A stretch of DNA of 64,000 bases from Nocardia seriolae NBRC 15557 (GCF_007990715.1 NZ_BJWY01000023.1:1-64000); one strand, 5' to 3'. Shown: positions 54,701 through 62,766, counted from the stretch's first letter. Numbers and translations are program-made. Notes: generated from the letters alone by a model not told the origin.

Positions 54701-55179
54701 CGGTGCTCGGCGGTGGTCACGCCCAGCGCCGCACCCGAATCGGACAGCAGGTAGTCGATGCGCTCCGGCGGATACTTCGGGTCGACCGGCACGTAGGCCG
54801 CGCCCGACTTGGCGATGGCCCACACCGCCAGCACCGATTCGATGGATCGGCTGATCCCGATGGCCACCACGTCGCCCGGGCCGATGCCGCGGTCGATGAG
54901 TTCGCGGGCCAGCCGCGAGGAGGCCTCGTCCAGTTCGCGATAGGTGAGTTCGCGCTGGTCGGCCGGGTTACCGGTCGGATTGAAACGGATCGCCACCGCC
55001 TCGGCCGCGGCCTCGACCGAGGCGGTCAGCAGCTGCCCGAAAAGGGGGCTGCCGGACCGGCGGCGACGGCTACCACGGGCTGAACGGCGGGCAGTATCCA
55101 TTGAAGTCGATTCACCTCTCGCGTTCATCAGGTCCCACCCGACCGAAGTGAATCCGGCGTCCAGCGACGGCGGCTGCAC
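45703..55179 (-). CDS. NRPS1: A-T-E-C-(C half)-A(Thr)-T-C-(broken A) peptide synthetase
   Basis: The protein has 3,158 residues from the GTG at 55179. ATG at 55128, 17 codons in, has a better GGTGGG upstream. Domains by residue: A1 50-550 (pocket DVLLVAGIL); carrier with the epimerase-type motif [11 protein letters not shown] (Ser594); epimerization domain 650-1110 with [13 protein letters not shown] and EGHGRE intact; condensation domain 1143-1560 (HHLLFDGWS, positioned as a D-accepting C); a stray C-terminal half condensation domain 1572-1800; A2 1812-2320 with pocket DFWNVGMVH, the classic threonine code; carrier Ser2367; condensation domain 2420-2870 (HHITADA); and a degenerate adenylation fragment 2885-3158. 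It has no N-terminal C domain, so it begins a chain with a D-configured residue followed by threonine. The last C must work with an A-T pair on another protein. It is preceded by a LuxR-type regulator on the same strand. Confidence 0.93.
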   Translation of the reverse strand: MQPPSLDAGFTSVGWDLMNARGESTSMDTARRSARGSRRRRSGSPLFGQLLTASVEAAAEAVAIRFNPTGNPADQRELTYRELDEASSRLARELIDRGIGPGDVVAIGISRSIESVLAVWAIAKSGAAYVPVDPKYPPERIDYLLSDSGAALGVTTAEHRSALGDGVTWLELDDPANAARIAARPAHPISYADRVRPLTEQQPAYLIYTSGSTGRPKGVVVTHTGLGALVTAEREHYGVDRDSRVLHVCSPNFDVSVLELLLAFSSGATLVVSPPTVFGGHDLAELLRRERVSHMLITPAALESVDASGLDELRVVVVAGDKFGPELVARWAVPGRAFYNGYGPTEATILATSSAAMVAGEPITIGTAIPGIGAFVLDTRLRPVPAGVIGELYLAGPALAQGYLGRPGLTADRFVASPFATADNPGTRLYRTGDLVRYGREDGVIEYLGRSDFQVKIRGFRIELGEIDNALTAHPDIDFAVTMGKTLPSGATALVAYVLPTPGHGVDTAEVAEQLGRSLPAHMVPSAIMVIDELPLTPNGKLDRSALPEPVFPATSTRAPSGPVETQLAQLFSELLRAEEVGADDSFFAIGGDSILSIQLVSRARAAGIVFTPQDVFEHRTVAGLAKVAVVGDETPIAKLEELPGGGVGEIPLTPVLAEYLADGVSDRFSQTMVLALPEGIDRAGITDTINAVLAHHDVLRSRLERDADGWTLRVPADGVDADALLSEVALPAGAEGAELARLGSAAMDSTLAALNPIAGRMVALTWLRRPDAADVLLIAAHHYVIDGVSWRILISDLVMAWMQRAAGQRPTLPAVGTSFRRWAHALSEAATADVRRAELDYWREALAAPDPLLGARALDAKVDTYATVRRFNIQVPAEVTEAVLTEVPALYRGGVNDGLLAALALAVRSWRDRRGVDSPVTRVRMEGHGREESVVPGADITRTIGWFTTVYPVALDLSGVDTAAALEGGAATAGVLRSVKEQLLAMPDKGIGFGMLRHLDPESASQLTGRVAQIGFNYLGRISTAEIAEAPAGSGWLPTDALGELEVDQDLAMPVSTVVDINAIVTDGEAGPRMSVSFQYAAEILDEAAVRELAQDWVAALTAVARHVNDPAAGGLTPSDVPLVRATQIELDSWRAAYPGLSDVLPLSPLASGLYFHSQLTAGSTDDYVMQFALELAGNVDLERMHRAAQAILDRHAALRAAFVPAADGTPVQVVIDGLETPWNVVTDVADEDVPALLETDQRTRFDPTRAPLMRFTVYRTVSGRIHFVLTTHHLLFDGWSLPLLMKDLLICYATHGDASLLPPVRPYRDYLTWLSRQDRDATLDKWRETLTGARPTLIGTVLARPEDSEIGHGEIEFELSADETAAVAAFAAGSEVTVNTVVQAAWALVLSALTDREDVVFGAVVSGRPPQLDGIDDMIGLFTNTIPVRVRFDAGWTVRDLLGRVQSEQAGLLEHHYLGLAEIQSAAGTGAAFDSLVAYESYPVDAEGLQQAGGGIDGMEVAGIKGVTFTHYPVTLVVESGATLRFKVWHRRDTVSDATARALAELVRTLVGRFVGVPSDTVLPPSNWWLTGAPAGPLELPADRPRPAVPSRRGNELHFDLYPEVHSALDRLARRHDSSLFTVVRAAFTVLLSRLSGGVREIAMGAIGADRAAAPQVSAADAVVLRTELDPGVAFADLLERMRDADAEAFGRGTGGAERLADVLDAVRGAAGQPPFQVLITAGNAGTGVAQVDLRLDVTERPAAAGVALSFTYATDLFEPATVQDFADRLTRLLTAIAADERAVVGDIDLYAPGERDLVLHEWNTPGAPVPDVTLVDLITARAARHPGATAVRFGDATLSFDDLVRRANRVARALITAGAGPESLVAVAVPRTEELPVALLAVLISGAGYLPIDTAYPAQRLEFMLGDSRPVCVLTTAAERDAVPAGDTPVLLLDELDAHSDAPVTDADRRSPLRSDQLAYVIYTSGSTGVPKGVGVTHRNVVELFANTQAHFDFDEHDVWTLFHSFAFDFSVWELWCALANGGAVVVVDHLTSRSPEQFRELLIRERVTVLNQTPSAFYQLAEADRAAVGSSGDYALRYVVFGGEALDLRQLRRWYERHPADAPRLVNMYGITETTVHVSFLALDEELAELPSSMIGRALPGLGARVLDQRLHPAPVGVAGEIYVDGEQLSRGYLGRPSLTATRFVANPFGAPGSRMYRAGDVGRWVGFGGEANLEYAGRSDQQVQLRGFRIELGEIESALLRLPGISQAVALVRTDNDVDQLVGYVVPEDTAGIDVAAMKTALGEFLTAYMVPDAIVALDVLPLTPNGKLDRKALPAPEAVSSVEFRAPRTETERLIAAEFAALLGAFEVGADDDFFALGGNSLLATRAVARINEALGASLAVRELFEASTVAALAARVVTGAAGNRPALVAGERPARVPLSLSQQRMWIVNQLDPDSPAYNIPLALRLSGTLDIAALRAAVTDLLERHESLRTRYPVDADGIAYQEILPVEQALPGGLEVGPRADALARMTGVLSGGVDVTAQVPIRALLCTDGDAGTEHYLVVVVHHITADAASLAPLARDLITAYVARSQGDSPAWTPLTVQYADFALWQRAVIGSDDDENSVAASQLDFWRDRLDGAGGTLGLPLDRPRPAVRTMQGGATTFTVPAEVHEGLLRIAREHNASLFMVVHAALAALLARLSGSRDITIGTPIAGRGERVLDDVVGMFVNTLALRTGVDSAAAFGDLVDAARETDLAAYGNADIPFERVVEVVAPDRGAQGQDSLFQVVLSFQNTEQAGLELPGLTIAALDTGAVSAKFDLQVTIDPRQVADGVVGELAGALTYASDIFDEATIATFGERLRRVLAAVAADPRQRVGAIELDAAQARSHAAAPVAQTAAVSRGTQLPQLLTAAVEDDPEGPALVWGDGALSYEELDARSSRLARVLIARGCGPGTGVAVRLERGIGAVVATWAVLKSGAALVPVTGAELPGDLVIKVGLTATAVGTAQDVDWLVLTDPALAAEIAAASPRPVTYASRTRALQGGDIAFLTGTHALTYDELAELVTRVGASTELTFESRTYRQGRPDAPAAAVEVLAAGASGASVVIMAVEDGESLADALAEEWVTHLFSDRAGLAAVGAEPLEDLQAIIVDEGPADAVAAQVQWVTTAASLEG
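45706..46527 (-). other. Broken adenylation domain at NRPS1 C-terminus
   Basis: The N-terminal motifs are recognisable ([21 protein letters not shown], then [17 protein letters not shown]). The ATP-binding core that should read YTSGSTGxPKG is instead [13 protein letters not shown], the pocket motif FDxS is absent, and the protein stops where the A5 region should begin. It cannot activate an amino acid. Confidence 0.85.
49780..50466 (-). other. Orphan C-terminal half of a condensation domain in NRPS1
   Basis: Right after a complete condensation domain, residues about 1572-1800 restart at the bridge motif [10 protein letters not shown], the middle of a normal condensation domain, and run to the C-A linker. 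There is no N-terminal lobe and no HHxxxDG, and the conserved GRxxxxxxxxVGxFVNT segment is eroded to GADRAAAPQ...VVLRTE. It is a relic of recombination or a swapped C-A unit. Confidence 0.82.
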
Positions 55180-55207
55180 ATGCCGTCGGCGGTTGGGGGC
55201 GATCCGA

Positions 55208-55245
55208 GCAATCCTATACGGGCACCGGGGCGGTCCCTACCGCCC
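55208..55245 (-). promoter_or_regulatory. Possible promoter and operator before NRPS1
   Basis: On the minus strand a TATAGGAT box (about 55217-55210) lies some 30 bases before the GTG start. Just upstream is the inverted repeat GGGCGGT-AGGG-ACCGCCC (55228-55245), where a -35 element or activator site would be. No good -35 is visible. This is the natural place for the adjacent LuxR-type regulator to act, but that link is a guess. Confidence 0.3.
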
Positions 55246-55324
55246 GAGCTCTACACACTCACCCATCGGAACGAGAGCGCCGTCGCGTTGCACCTTCGCC
55301 AACACGAGTGAAATACACCACAAT

Positions 55325-56305
55325 TCACAGCCAGCCCCGGCGCGTGGCCTGCACTCCCGCCTGGAACCGGGTGCTCGCGCCGAGGCGTTCGAGCAGGCTG
55401 GCGGTGCGGCGCACCACGGTCCGGCGCGAGAGGCCCAGGCGGCGGGCGATGGTGTCGTCGGTCGCCCCCATGCTCATCAGCGTCAGGATCGCCTTGTCGC
55501 GCTCGTCGAGCGCCTCGGCCGGGTTCACCGAGATCGGGGTGGACATGAGCCAGAGCGCGTCGAAGGTCTTGACCAGCAGGTCCAGCGTGGGCGACGGGCC
55601 GACCCGGACACCCATGGGGTCGCCGCGGCGCTCGTCGGTGTGCAGCACCAGCACCGCGCGCCGATCGTCGGCGACGATCAGCTTCATGGGCGGATCGGGC
55701 AGTGTGCGGGCCTGCGCGCCGGCCGCATTGGTGGCCAGCACGTGCCGCAGCCGCTCCGGGTCCTGATAGATGGTCTCCTGGTACAGGGTCCGGTAGTCGA
55801 TCCCGGCCTGGATGCGCGAGGACTTGAGCTCGAACAACCGCTCCTCGGTCTCCACATCGGAGAGGAACGGGCCGCGCTCCACCACCTTCACGCAGGCGTG
55901 CGCGGTGTGCTGCAGGTCCTCGAAATCGGCCAGCAGCTGGCGGCGTTCGTAGACCGCCACCACCGCGCCGTCGGCGTCGGTGGTGCGGCGCACCGAGCGG
56001 AAGGTCTCGCCCAGGCGCGCCGCGGCCGACTGCATGCGCAGCATGTCCTGATTGCGGCGGCGAGTCTCGGCCTCGGACAGCGCTTCCGGGGCGTGCGCGT
56101 CGAAACGCACCGTGCCCTTGCCGTCGGTCAGCCGGACCACGGCCTCGAGCTGGCACAGCGTCTCGAGGGCCGCCTCGATCACGCGCGGCGGCGCGCTCAG
56201 GCGCTCGGCCACCTCGGGCACGGTCGAGCGCGGATGCTGCACGAGCAGCGCGTAGGTGCGACCGTGCAGGGAGGCCGGGTCGAACAGATCGTCCAGTGTC
56301 GTCAC
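55325..56305 (-). CDS. LuxR-type HTH regulator with TrmB-like N-terminus, probable NRPS cluster regulator
   Basis: The protein has about 326 residues. The C-terminus is a GerE/LuxR-type DNA-binding domain (ERDKAILTLMSMGATDDTIA, then RRLGLSRRTVVRRTASLLERLG). The N-terminal 60 residues form a winged-helix segment of the TrmB kind (HPRSTVPEVAERLSAPPRVI), followed by a middle sensor-like region. This fold is common in Streptomyces and Nocardia, where the genes often flank biosynthetic clusters. The start is uncertain. GTG at 56305 avoids overlap with the peptidase gene, while an ATG at 56419 would overlap it by 55 bases and add a region without homology. It is directly upstream of NRPS1 on the same strand, so it is the best candidate for cluster control. 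Confidence 0.78.
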   Translation of the reverse strand: MTTLDDLFDPASLHGRTYALLVQHPRSTVPEVAERLSAPPRVIEAALETLCQLEAVVRLTDGKGTVRFDAHAPEALSEAETRRRNQDMLRMQSAAARLGETFRSVRRTTDADGAVVAVYERRQLLADFEDLQHTAHACVKVVERGPFLSDVETEERLFELKSSRIQAGIDYRTLYQETIYQDPERLRHVLATNAAGAQARTLPDPPMKLIVADDRRAVLVLHTDERRGDPMGVRVGPSPTLDLLVKTFDALWLMSTPISVNPAEALDERDKAILTLMSMGATDDTIARRLGLSRRTVVRRTASLLERLGASTRFQAGVQATRRGWL

Positions 56306-56364
56306 CGCACCCACCGGCGTCCGCCGGTCCGGAAAGCGTCCGGCCGCGGGGAGCGGTGAACGCT

Positions 56365-57204
56365 CTACTGGTCCGGGCCCCACTGCTGCTGCATGAGAAC
56401 GCCCTTGCTGGCTAGCCATGGCAGCGGATCCATCTTGTTGTCGGCGGCGTCCCAGATCTCGAGGTGCAGATGAGGACCGGTCGAATTGCCGCGGTTGCCC
56501 ACGGAGGCGATGACATCGCCGGTGTTCACGCGCTGGCCGACGGACACGTACATGTCGTTGACGTGACCGTAGACCGCGGTGGTGCCGTCGTCCTGCTTGA
56601 CGCGCACCCAGAGGCCGAAGCCGGAGGCGGGCCCGGCGTCGATGACCGTGCCGCCCATGACGGAGTGGATCGGGGTGCCGATGGGATCGGCGAAGTCGAT
56701 GCCGTAATGCATCGCGCCCCAGCGCATTCCGAAGCCGGAGGTGAGCTGGCCGGCGACCGGCTTCACCACGTTCGGGCCCGGGTGCAGCTGCTGCTGCAGG
56801 GTCTTGAGGGTCTGCTCGGCCTGCTGCAGCGGCGCGGAGATCTCCGGCGGCAGGTTCTGGAGGCCGAAGGGGGCGGGGTCGGGGGTAGCCGCGACCTGCT
56901 GGGCCTGGGGGGCGGCCTCCGCGACGGGGGCGGCGTCCGGCTTGGCCTCTTTGAGCTCGAGGGCGGTGTCCGCGACGGCGACGTCCTCACCGATGGCGGT
57001 CGGCTTCTCGTCGTGCGTGGGTAGGAGCGGTGCGGCGTGCGCGAGGGCCGGGACCAGCTGCGTCGCGGTGCCGATGAGGGCGCCGGCGGCGACGGCCACA
57101 CCCGCGGCGGTCTTCACGCGATCGGTGGCGGAGGGTTCGGCCCGGTGCCGGCGGCGAGAGGTGGTGCCAGTGCGGCAGGCACCGGAATCACCAAGCAAAT
57201 CCAT
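56365..57204 (-). CDS. M23-family peptidoglycan endopeptidase, secreted
   Basis: The protein has 279 residues from the ATG at 57204; longer in-frame starts up to 57465 run through regulatory DNA. A basic N-terminal region of about 25 residues precedes a hydrophobic export segment (AAGVAVAAGALIGTATQLVPALAHA). A Pro/Ala/Glu-rich spacer and a short helical segment (LQQAEQTLKTLQQQL) follow. The catalytic M23 domain has GFGMRWGAMHYGIDFADP (first Zn ligands His and Asp) and STGPHLHLEIW (HLH). Such enzymes cleave peptide cross-links in the cell wall and are usually tightly controlled. The gene lies immediately upstream of the LuxR-type regulator, on the same strand, but probably belongs to cell-wall physiology rather than to the NRPS cluster. 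Confidence 0.87.
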   Translation of the reverse strand: MDLLGDSGACRTGTTSRRRHRAEPSATDRVKTAAGVAVAAGALIGTATQLVPALAHAAPLLPTHDEKPTAIGEDVAVADTALELKEAKPDAAPVAEAAPQAQQVAATPDPAPFGLQNLPPEISAPLQQAEQTLKTLQQQLHPGPNVVKPVAGQLTSGFGMRWGAMHYGIDFADPIGTPIHSVMGGTVIDAGPASGFGLWVRVKQDDGTTAVYGHVNDMYVSVGQRVNTGDVIASVGNRGNSTGPHLHLEIWDAADNKMDPLPWLASKGVLMQQQWGPDQ

Positions 57205-57326
57205 GACAGTTACGGAGTTCGCGGTCGTTCGGTGGTGCGACACTGCAAGTCCTAGCGTTCGGTGGGTCCGGTAACGATTCGGCATCGCTGTGATGGAAAC
57301 AGTACTCGCCCGTGACCATTCCGCAA

Positions 57327-57382
57327 CCTTTTGTGCGATAACGCCAGGTCGAATACTCGAACCCTTGATCACAAAAGGTAAC
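57327..57382. promoter_or_regulatory. Inverted repeat in the divergent M23 / nitronate-monooxygenase region
   Basis: CCTTTTGTG (57327-57335) and CACAAAAGG (57370-57378) form a perfect nine-base inverted repeat with a 34-base spacer. The spacer itself contains the imperfect palindrome TCGAATACTCGA. The right arm overlaps ATCAC-AAAAG-GTAAC (57368-57382), two half-sites of the kind described for MtrA, which controls cell-wall hydrolases in actinobacteria. The repeat is seen directly. The MtrA link is inference. Confidence 0.45.
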
Positions 57383-57402
57383 CGACGGGGCACACTTGTG
57401 AC

Positions 57403-58445
57403 ATGGTTCTCGACGAGTTGGGCACGCCGATCGTTCTCGCCCCCATGGCCGGGGGCCGTCCACACCGGAATTGGCCGCCGCTGTTTCAGATGCGGGCGGG
57501 CTTGGTTTCGTGGCCTCCGGATATCTGCCCGCGGCCGAGCTGGGCGCTCGAATCAAGGCCACGCGCGCACTGACCCCGCGGGCGTTCGGGGTGAACCTCT
57601 TCTACCCGTCCGAACCCAGTCCGACCGATCGGTTCTCTTCTTATATAGAGGAGCTGTCGCGCGAGTTCCCCGTGGGCGCGGCCAAGTACGACAGCGACGA
57701 CTGGGACGCGAAGCTCGAACTGCTGGTCGCCGAGCCGGTCGCGGTGGTGTCGAGCACCTTCGGCTGCCCCTCGGCGGCGGAGATCGACCGGCTGCACGCG
57801 GTGGGCACCGAGGTGTGGGTGACCGTCACGACCGTGGCCGAGGCGCGGCAGGCCGTGGCCGCGGGCGCGGACGTGCTCATCGCGCAGGGTGCGGAGGCGG
57901 GCGGGCATCGCGGGACCTTCGTCGACGACGCCGCGGACGATCTCACCGATCCGTTCGGGCTGCTGACGCTGGTGCAGTTGCTGCGCTCGGCGGTGGACGC
58001 ACCGATCGTGGCCGCGGGTGGCATCGCGACCGGCGAGGCGGTCGCCTCGGTGCTGGCCGCCGGTGCCGCAGCCGCGCAGATCGGGACCGCGTTCCTGCGC
58101 TGCCCCGAGGCCGGGACCGCGCCGCTCGTCCGGGAGGCCATCACCGCCGACACCCCCACCATGCTGACCCGCGCCTTCACCGGGCGGCGGGCACGCGGAC
58201 TGCGCAATCGGTTCATGCTGGAGCACTTGGACGCTCCGGTCGCCTACCCCGAGATCCATTACGCCACGGGGCCTTTGCGAGCCGCCGGGCGCGCCGAGGG
58301 CAATGCCGACGCGGTGAATCTCTGGGCAGGTCAGGCGCATTCGCTGGCACCGGAGCTACCGGCGGGCGAGCTGGTGCGCAAGCTGTCGGCGGATGCGAAA
58401 AATGCTCTGGAGCGGGCACTTTCATTGCGAATCCAGAGTTATTGA
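57403..58445 (+). pseudogene. Nitronate monooxygenase / 2-nitropropane dioxygenase family, one-base frameshift near the N-terminus
   Basis: ATG at 57403 begins MVLDELGTPIVLAPMAGG, the FMN-binding start of this flavoenzyme family, but the frame then fails. Downstream homology resumes at 57459 in another frame as STPELAAAVSDAGGLGFVAS and runs to 58445 without interruption, including the catalytic region GAEAGGHRG and VAAGGIATGEAV. Inserting one C into the GGGGGCC-GTCC run at about 57451-57458 would restore the full 348-residue enzyme. Family members oxidise alkyl nitronates with FMN. The lesion is in a G/C run, so it may be a sequencing error. If real, the gene is inactive or must use the TTG at 57471, which would lose the flavin-binding start. 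Confidence 0.82.
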
Positions 58446-58502
58446 CAACGTTTTTCACCTACAATCGGCTGACACCTTCCGCCATCCCATGAGGAGAGCG
58501 AT

Positions 58503-58895
58503 ATGTCACTCGACGTACCCACCGCACTACTCGAGCGCGCCGAACGTGGTGAGGTCAGCGACGCAGAGTTCGTCGAATGCGTCCGCAACTCGCTGCCCTA
58601 CGCCTACGAGGTGGTCAGCCGGGTTGCCGACGATCTGCGTTCCGGCACGGCGGAATTCGCCGACAACACCATCGCGCCACCGGACGAGACCGCCCGCGGC
58701 CAGCTGTTGCGCGCCATGGCCTCCGACGCCATCCGCGGCGGCCTGGAACGCCACTTCGGCATCAAGCTCGCCTTCCAGAACTGCCACCGGGTAGCGGCCT
58801 TCCCGCTCTCCTCGGTCGGCAACGACACCTACACCACCTTCATCTCCACCCGCGCCCAGCTGCTCAACCAGAGCCCCGAACTCCGCAACTGCTGA
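58503..58895 (+). CDS. SCO5389-family protein
   Basis: The protein has 130 residues. The sequence, including ERGEVSDAEFVECVRNSLPYA, DDLRSGTAEFADN, RGQLLRAMASDAIRGGLERH and LAFQNCHRVAAFP, matches the SCO5389 family, a small conserved actinobacterial group of unknown function. It is soluble, with no signal peptide or membrane segment. The start is supported by GAGGAGAG four bases before the ATG. TACAAT at 58460-58465 may be its -10 box; a TTGACA lies too close (12 bases) to be its usual partner. A strong hairpin follows the stop. Confidence 0.8.
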   Translation: MSLDVPTALLERAERGEVSDAEFVECVRNSLPYAYEVVSRVADDLRSGTAEFADNTIAPPDETARGQLLRAMASDAIRGGLERHFGIKLAFQNCHRVAAFPLSSVGNDTYTTFISTRAQLLNQSPELRNC

Positions 58896-58911
58896 GCGCC
58901 CGCACAACCCG

Positions 58912-58950
58912 GAGCGGCGCGACCGAAACCCGGTCGCGCCGCTCGCTTTT
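58912..58950. terminator. Strong intrinsic terminator between convergent genes
   Basis: GAGCGGCGCGACCG and CGGTCGCGCCGCTC form a perfect 14-base-pair stem with loop AAACC, followed by GCTTTT on the plus strand. It ends at the stop codon of the convergent kinase gene, so it may insulate both directions. Confidence 0.9.
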
Positions 58951-60473
58951 CACCGCCCGCCCGCCTCGCGCCACCTGCGGCGCTCGGCCTTGAACTTCTT
59001 GACCTCCCGCACCACGAGCCACACGAACAGGGCGAACGGCCCGACGAAGATGAACCAGGCGATCACCGTCGACCCCGCGTCCCCGAACCCATTGCTGAAC
59101 GTCACCCCGACGGTCCCGACGGTCATGATCGCGAACAGCAGGGTGAGCAGCCCCAGCACCACCCACCACACCGGCTGCCACGGCCTGACCCGCGGCCTCT
59201 CCGGCCCCGGAGTCACTCCACCCGAATAACCCGCCCCCACCGGCAAACCCGAATACGGCGAGACATACCCCGTTCCCCCCGAACCCATTCCACTCACCCC
59301 GGCCGACGCGCCCATCCCGGCCCCGCCGAACGGGTGCACCACACCCGCCCCCTCCGACGAGAAGGGCGGCCGATTCGAACTCGGCGGCCGCGCGCCGGGT
59401 CGGGGCGTCGCGGCCGAGGGCACTTCGCCAGGTGGCCGGGTGAAGGGTTGCGGGGTCGCACTCGACAAAGGGCCGCCGAGTGGTGGCGATGCGGTCGGAG
59501 CGGGGCGGTTGGCCCGCTGAGGCGGGAGCCATGCCGGGGGCGGGGTGGGTACCGCGCCCGGGTACGCGGGTGCGTAGCCGGGGAGGGGTTCGCCGCCATC
59601 CCATTTCGCGGTCGGCGCGGAGCGGCGGCCGGGGGCAGGGCCCGGACGGGACGTCGGCGGGGTTTCGAGGGCGGACTGGGCGGCGGTGGCCAGGGCTCCG
59701 GCGGTTGGGAAGCGGTGGTCCGGGTCTTTTGCCATGCCGCGGACGATCACGGCGTCGAGGGCGGCGGGGATGCGGGGGTTGCGGTCGCTGGCGCGGGGTG
59801 GGTCGGCGGTGACGTGGGCGGCCATCGGCTGGACGGGGTCGGTTTGGGCGAATGGCTTGGCGCCGGTGAGGGTCTCGTAGAGCAGGCAGGCCAGGGAGTA
59901 GATGTCGGAGCGGAGGTCCTCGGTGCCGGCGTAGCGCTCGGGAGCCATGTAGGCCCAGGTGCCGACGGCGACGCCGGTGCTGGTGATGGTGGCCTGGCCG
60001 ACGCCGCGGGCGATGCCGAAGTCGATGAGGTAGGCGAAACCGTCGGGGAGCGTGATGACGTTGGAGGGCTTCACGTCCCGATGCACCAGCCCGGCCCTGT
60101 GCGCGATATCGAGGGCCGCGGCGATCTGGGTGACGAGGTCGACCGCGCGGTCGGGCGGCAGTGCGCCCACCTCGCGCAGGATCTTGTCCAGGTCGGAGCC
60201 CTCGACGTACTCCATGTCGATGTACAGGCGGCCGTCCAGTTCGCCGAAGGAATGGATCGGCACCACGTGCGGCCCGCGTAATCGCGCGGCCAGCCGGGCC
60301 TCGCGCTCGAAGCGGCGGCGATAGTCCTCGTCCGTGGCGAGTTCCACCGGCAGCAGTTTCAGCGCCACCTCTCGTTCGAGGTGGGTGTCCTGTGCCAGCC
60401 ACACCTGACCCATACCGCCCCGGCCGAGCAACCTGACCAGTCGATAGTGGCCGAGTCGACCATCCCCCGGCAC
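58950..60473 (-). CDS. Ser/Thr protein kinase (PknB-like), C-terminal membrane segments
   Basis: The protein has 507 residues from GTG (GGGAGGGC upstream). The kinase domain spans about residues 8-280, with glycine loop GRGGMGQVW, ATP lysine K39 (VALKLLP), catalytic loop HRDVKPSN (D133), DFG at 151-153 and activation loop TSTGVAVGTWAYMAPE. A long Pro/Ser/Gly-rich juxtamembrane linker (about 285-430) follows. Two hydrophobic segments near the end (VVLGLLTLLFAIMTVGTVGV and TVIAWFIFVGPFALFVWLVV) make a membrane hairpin with a short basic tail, so there is no large extracellular sensor such as PASTA repeats. It is divergent from an EF-hand gene, which hints at calcium or envelope signalling. All catalytic residues are present. 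Confidence 0.93.
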   Translation of the reverse strand: MPGDGRLGHYRLVRLLGRGGMGQVWLAQDTHLEREVALKLLPVELATDEDYRRRFEREARLAARLRGPHVVPIHSFGELDGRLYIDMEYVEGSDLDKILREVGALPPDRAVDLVTQIAAALDIAHRAGLVHRDVKPSNVITLPDGFAYLIDFGIARGVGQATITSTGVAVGTWAYMAPERYAGTEDLRSDIYSLACLLYETLTGAKPFAQTDPVQPMAAHVTADPPRASDRNPRIPAALDAVIVRGMAKDPDHRFPTAGALATAAQSALETPPTSRPGPAPGRRSAPTAKWDGGEPLPGYAPAYPGAVPTPPPAWLPPQRANRPAPTASPPLGGPLSSATPQPFTRPPGEVPSAATPRPGARPPSSNRPPFSSEGAGVVHPFGGAGMGASAGVSGMGSGGTGYVSPYSGLPVGAGYSGGVTPGPERPRVRPWQPVWWVVLGLLTLLFAIMTVGTVGVTFSNGFGDAGSTVIAWFIFVGPFALFVWLVVREVKKFKAERRRWREAGGR

Positions 60474-60626
60474 GTGCCCTCCCAGTCTTTCCGCCCGCTA
60501 CGGCGTGCTCAGCATACGGCGGCCGCGACCATCCCAATACCCAGTACGGAGACCGGTGCCGTCCGGTTCGATGCCCGGCCCGCGGACGACGCGGCGGGCG
60601 CGTGCCGAGGCCGGGGCAATTCCGGC

Positions 60627-60655
60627 TTGACCGGTGCCCGCGGGTGCGATCGAAT
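60627..60655 (+). promoter_or_regulatory. Candidate promoter of EF-hand gene
   Basis: TTGACC (60627-60632) and TCGAAT (60650-60655) are separated by 17 bases, about 40 bases before the GTG start. The -35 is good and the -10 is only fair. The rest of the 222-base divergent gap shows no open frame or clear operator. Confidence 0.35.
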
Positions 60656-60695
60656 GCACCTCGGAGCAAGGCATTTCATTCAGCGAGGAGCATCC

Positions 60696-61121
60696 GTGGC
60701 CAGCGAGCAGCCCGCCGACACCTTCGACCTGTGGGATCGGGACGGGGATGGGCTCATCTCCGCCGAGGACATTCTCGCGGGCATCACCGCGCTCGGGCTG
60801 GAGATCGACGCGGAGGCGGTGCAGCGGCTGGTCGCGGCGGCCGACACCGATGGGGACTGGATGATCTCGCGAGCCGAGTTCGAGGCCGCGCGGCTGGGGC
60901 GTGATCCGGAGATCACCGATGCCGACGCGGCCTTCGAGATGTTCGACGTGAACCAGAACGAGCTCATCGAGCTCGACGAGCTGGAGTCGCTGCTGCGCAC
61001 CTGCCCGGGGCTGACCGACGAATCGGCCGAAAGCCTGCTGGCGGCCGCGGATCTCGACGGCGACGGTTTCCTGTCGCGCGCCGAGTTCGCGACCTTGCTG
61101 GCCCGGCTCGCCCAGGGCTGA
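60696..61121 (+). CDS. Calmodulin-like protein with four EF-hands
   Basis: The protein has 141 residues from GTG at 60696, with GCGAGGAG just upstream; longer in-frame starts pass through the promoter region. Four EF-hand loops are evenly placed: DRDGDGLISAED (14-25), DTDGDWMISRAE (50-61), DVNQNELIELDE (84-95) and DLDGDGFLSRAE (109-120). Loops 1, 2 and 4 have the canonical acidic ligands. Loop 3 lacks the central glycine but keeps usable oxygen ligands. This paired layout is that of bacterial calmodulin-like calcium sensors or buffers. There is no signal peptide, so it acts in the cytoplasm. It is divergent from a Ser/Thr kinase and convergent, with a one-base gap, with the fadD gene. Confidence 0.88.
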   Translation: MASEQPADTFDLWDRDGDGLISAEDILAGITALGLEIDAEAVQRLVAAADTDGDWMISRAEFEAARLGRDPEITDADAAFEMFDVNQNELIELDELESLLRTCPGLTDESAESLLAAADLDGDGFLSRAEFATLLARLAQG

Positions 61122-61122
61122 G

Positions 61123-62766
61123 CTAGACCTCCAGCAGCTTGCGCTTGAGCACCTTGCCGGTGGGGTTGCGCGGCAGCTCGTCCAGGAAGACCACCTCGCG
61201 GGGCACCTTGTAGCGGGCCAGATTCGACTTCACGAAGTCCTTGACCTCGACCTCGGTGCACACCTGACCGTCGTGGACGACCACGAAAGCCTTGAGCCGC
61301 GCGCCGAACTGCTCGTCCGGAATGCCGATGACGGCCGCCTCACGCACCGACGGATGCGTATGGAGCAGCTCCTCCACCTCCACCGGGAAGACGTTCTCGC
61401 CGCCCGAGACGATCATGTCGTCATCGCGGCCGTCGATGAAAAGCCTTCCCGCGCTGTCGAAGTGGCCGACATCGCCGGAGGACATCAGCCCGCGGATGAT
61501 CTCCTTGTGGCCGCCGCCGGTATAGCCCTGGAACTGGATGGTATTGCCGACGAAGATGCGCCCGGTCGCGCCATTGGGCACCGCGCGCCCCTGATCGTCG
61601 AGGATCTCCACCTGCGCACCCAGCACCGGCCGACCCACACAGCCCGGCTCCTCGGCCAGATCCTCCGGCGTGGCGATGGTGGCGTAGGCGACCTCGGTCG
61701 ACCCGTACAGGTTGTAGACGACCGGACCGAAGGCCGCGGTCACCTCGCGGCAGAGCTGCGCGCCCAGCTGCGAACCGGCCACGAAGATGATGCGCAGCGC
61801 CGACAGGTCGTGCCCGGTCAGCGCCCGCCCGCCCAGGTCCATCATGCGGGCCAGCATGACCGGGACCGCGATCACCGTGGCGGCCCCGTGCTCGGCCATG
61901 GAGTCGATGGCGGCCTGCGGGTCGAACCGGCGGCGGATCACCAGGGTGGAGCCGAAGCCGAGAGTCAGCATGGCGCAGGCGAATCCGAGGGTGTGGAACA
62001 TGGGCGCGCAGCACTCGGTCACCTCGTTCACCCGGAACGGGACCTTGGACAGCAGACCGCCCAGCGACAGCAGCGATTTCGGCTCCGCGCGCGGCGCGCC
62101 TTTCGGGGTGCCGGTGGTGCCGCTGGTGAGCAGGATGATCTTGGGTTCGGCACCGGGCGCGGGCGGCGCGTCGGGTGATCCGGCGGCGATGAGGAATTCG
62201 AGGCTGTCCTCGCGCGGCTCGTCGGTCCAGGCCCGGTAGCTGCCGCGCGCGGGCTGCACCTCGTCGAGCATGTGCGCGTACTCCTCGTCGTAGACGAGCA
62301 GGTCGGTGCCCTCGCGGGTGGCGACATCGCGGATCTGCGGGGCCGCGAAATCGGTATTCAGCAGAATGATCTTCGCCCCGCACTTGGCCGCGGCGAAGAT
62401 GGCGTCGATCAGCCCGCGATGATTGCGCGCCAGAATCGCCACGCCCTCACGCGGTTTCAGCCCCCGCTCACGCCAGGCGTTGGCCAGCCGATTCGACCGC
62501 TCCTCGAGCTCGGCGAAGGTCAGCTCCCCCAGCTCGTCGATGACCGCGGTCCGCCCGCCGTACCGGGCCGCGGACAGTCGCAACCCCGCCGCCAGCGTCC
62601 CGTATCGCAGCATGGCCGTGGCCGCCGCCAGCAGCACGGCCGGCGATTCCACCCGGGCCAGCCCGGCCCCCACCGCCAGCCGCGCGGACTCGGCCTCCAG
62701 ATATGCGCGCTCCCCCACCGCCCTGATCAGCCCGAACGTCATCGACGCCCACCCCCGAACAGCCAT
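61123..62766 (-). CDS. fadD: Long-chain acyl-CoA synthetase (FadD family)
   Basis: The protein has 547 residues. Its ANL-superfamily motifs are the P-loop LLTSGTTGTPKGAPR, the AMP motif YGSTEVAYA, the hinge region DGRDDDMIVSGGENVFPVEVE and the catalytic lysine near the end (NPTGKVLKRKLLEV). It activates fatty acids to acyl-AMP and then acyl-CoA at the membrane. The layout resembles mycobacterial FadD enzymes of the FadD12 kind. AAGGTGA precedes the ATG. It follows the truncated MarR gene on the same strand. A role in supplying acyl groups to the NRPS is not supported, because no acyl-accepting starter domain is seen there. Confidence 0.9.
   Translation of the reverse strand: MAVRGWASMTFGLIRAVGERAYLEAESARLAVGAGLARVESPAVLLAAATAMLRYGTLAAGLRLSAARYGGRTAVIDELGELTFAELEERSNRLANAWRERGLKPREGVAILARNHRGLIDAIFAAAKCGAKIILLNTDFAAPQIRDVATREGTDLLVYDEEYAHMLDEVQPARGSYRAWTDEPREDSLEFLIAAGSPDAPPAPGAEPKIILLTSGTTGTPKGAPRAEPKSLLSLGGLLSKVPFRVNEVTECCAPMFHTLGFACAMLTLGFGSTLVIRRRFDPQAAIDSMAEHGAATVIAVPVMLARMMDLGGRALTGHDLSALRIIFVAGSQLGAQLCREVTAAFGPVVYNLYGSTEVAYATIATPEDLAEEPGCVGRPVLGAQVEILDDQGRAVPNGATGRIFVGNTIQFQGYTGGGHKEIIRGLMSSGDVGHFDSAGRLFIDGRDDDMIVSGGENVFPVEVEELLHTHPSVREAAVIGIPDEQFGARLKAFVVVHDGQVCTEVEVKDFVKSNLARYKVPREVVFLDELPRNPTGKVLKRKLLEV

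Noticed and set aside
57205..57402. A c-di-AMP (ydaO-type) riboswitch in the leader of the M23 endopeptidase.
   Set aside because: The position would fit, since this class often controls actinobacterial cell-wall hydrolases, but I could not find its conserved blocks (for example the GAACCCGACAGCTAACC-like segment) in the leader.
61123..62766. FadD as a fatty-acyl-AMP ligase that loads a lipid starter onto the NRPS.
   Set aside because: NRPS1 begins with an adenylation domain and has no starter condensation or acyl carrier domain, the gene is 6 kb away, and its neighbours point to general lipid metabolism.
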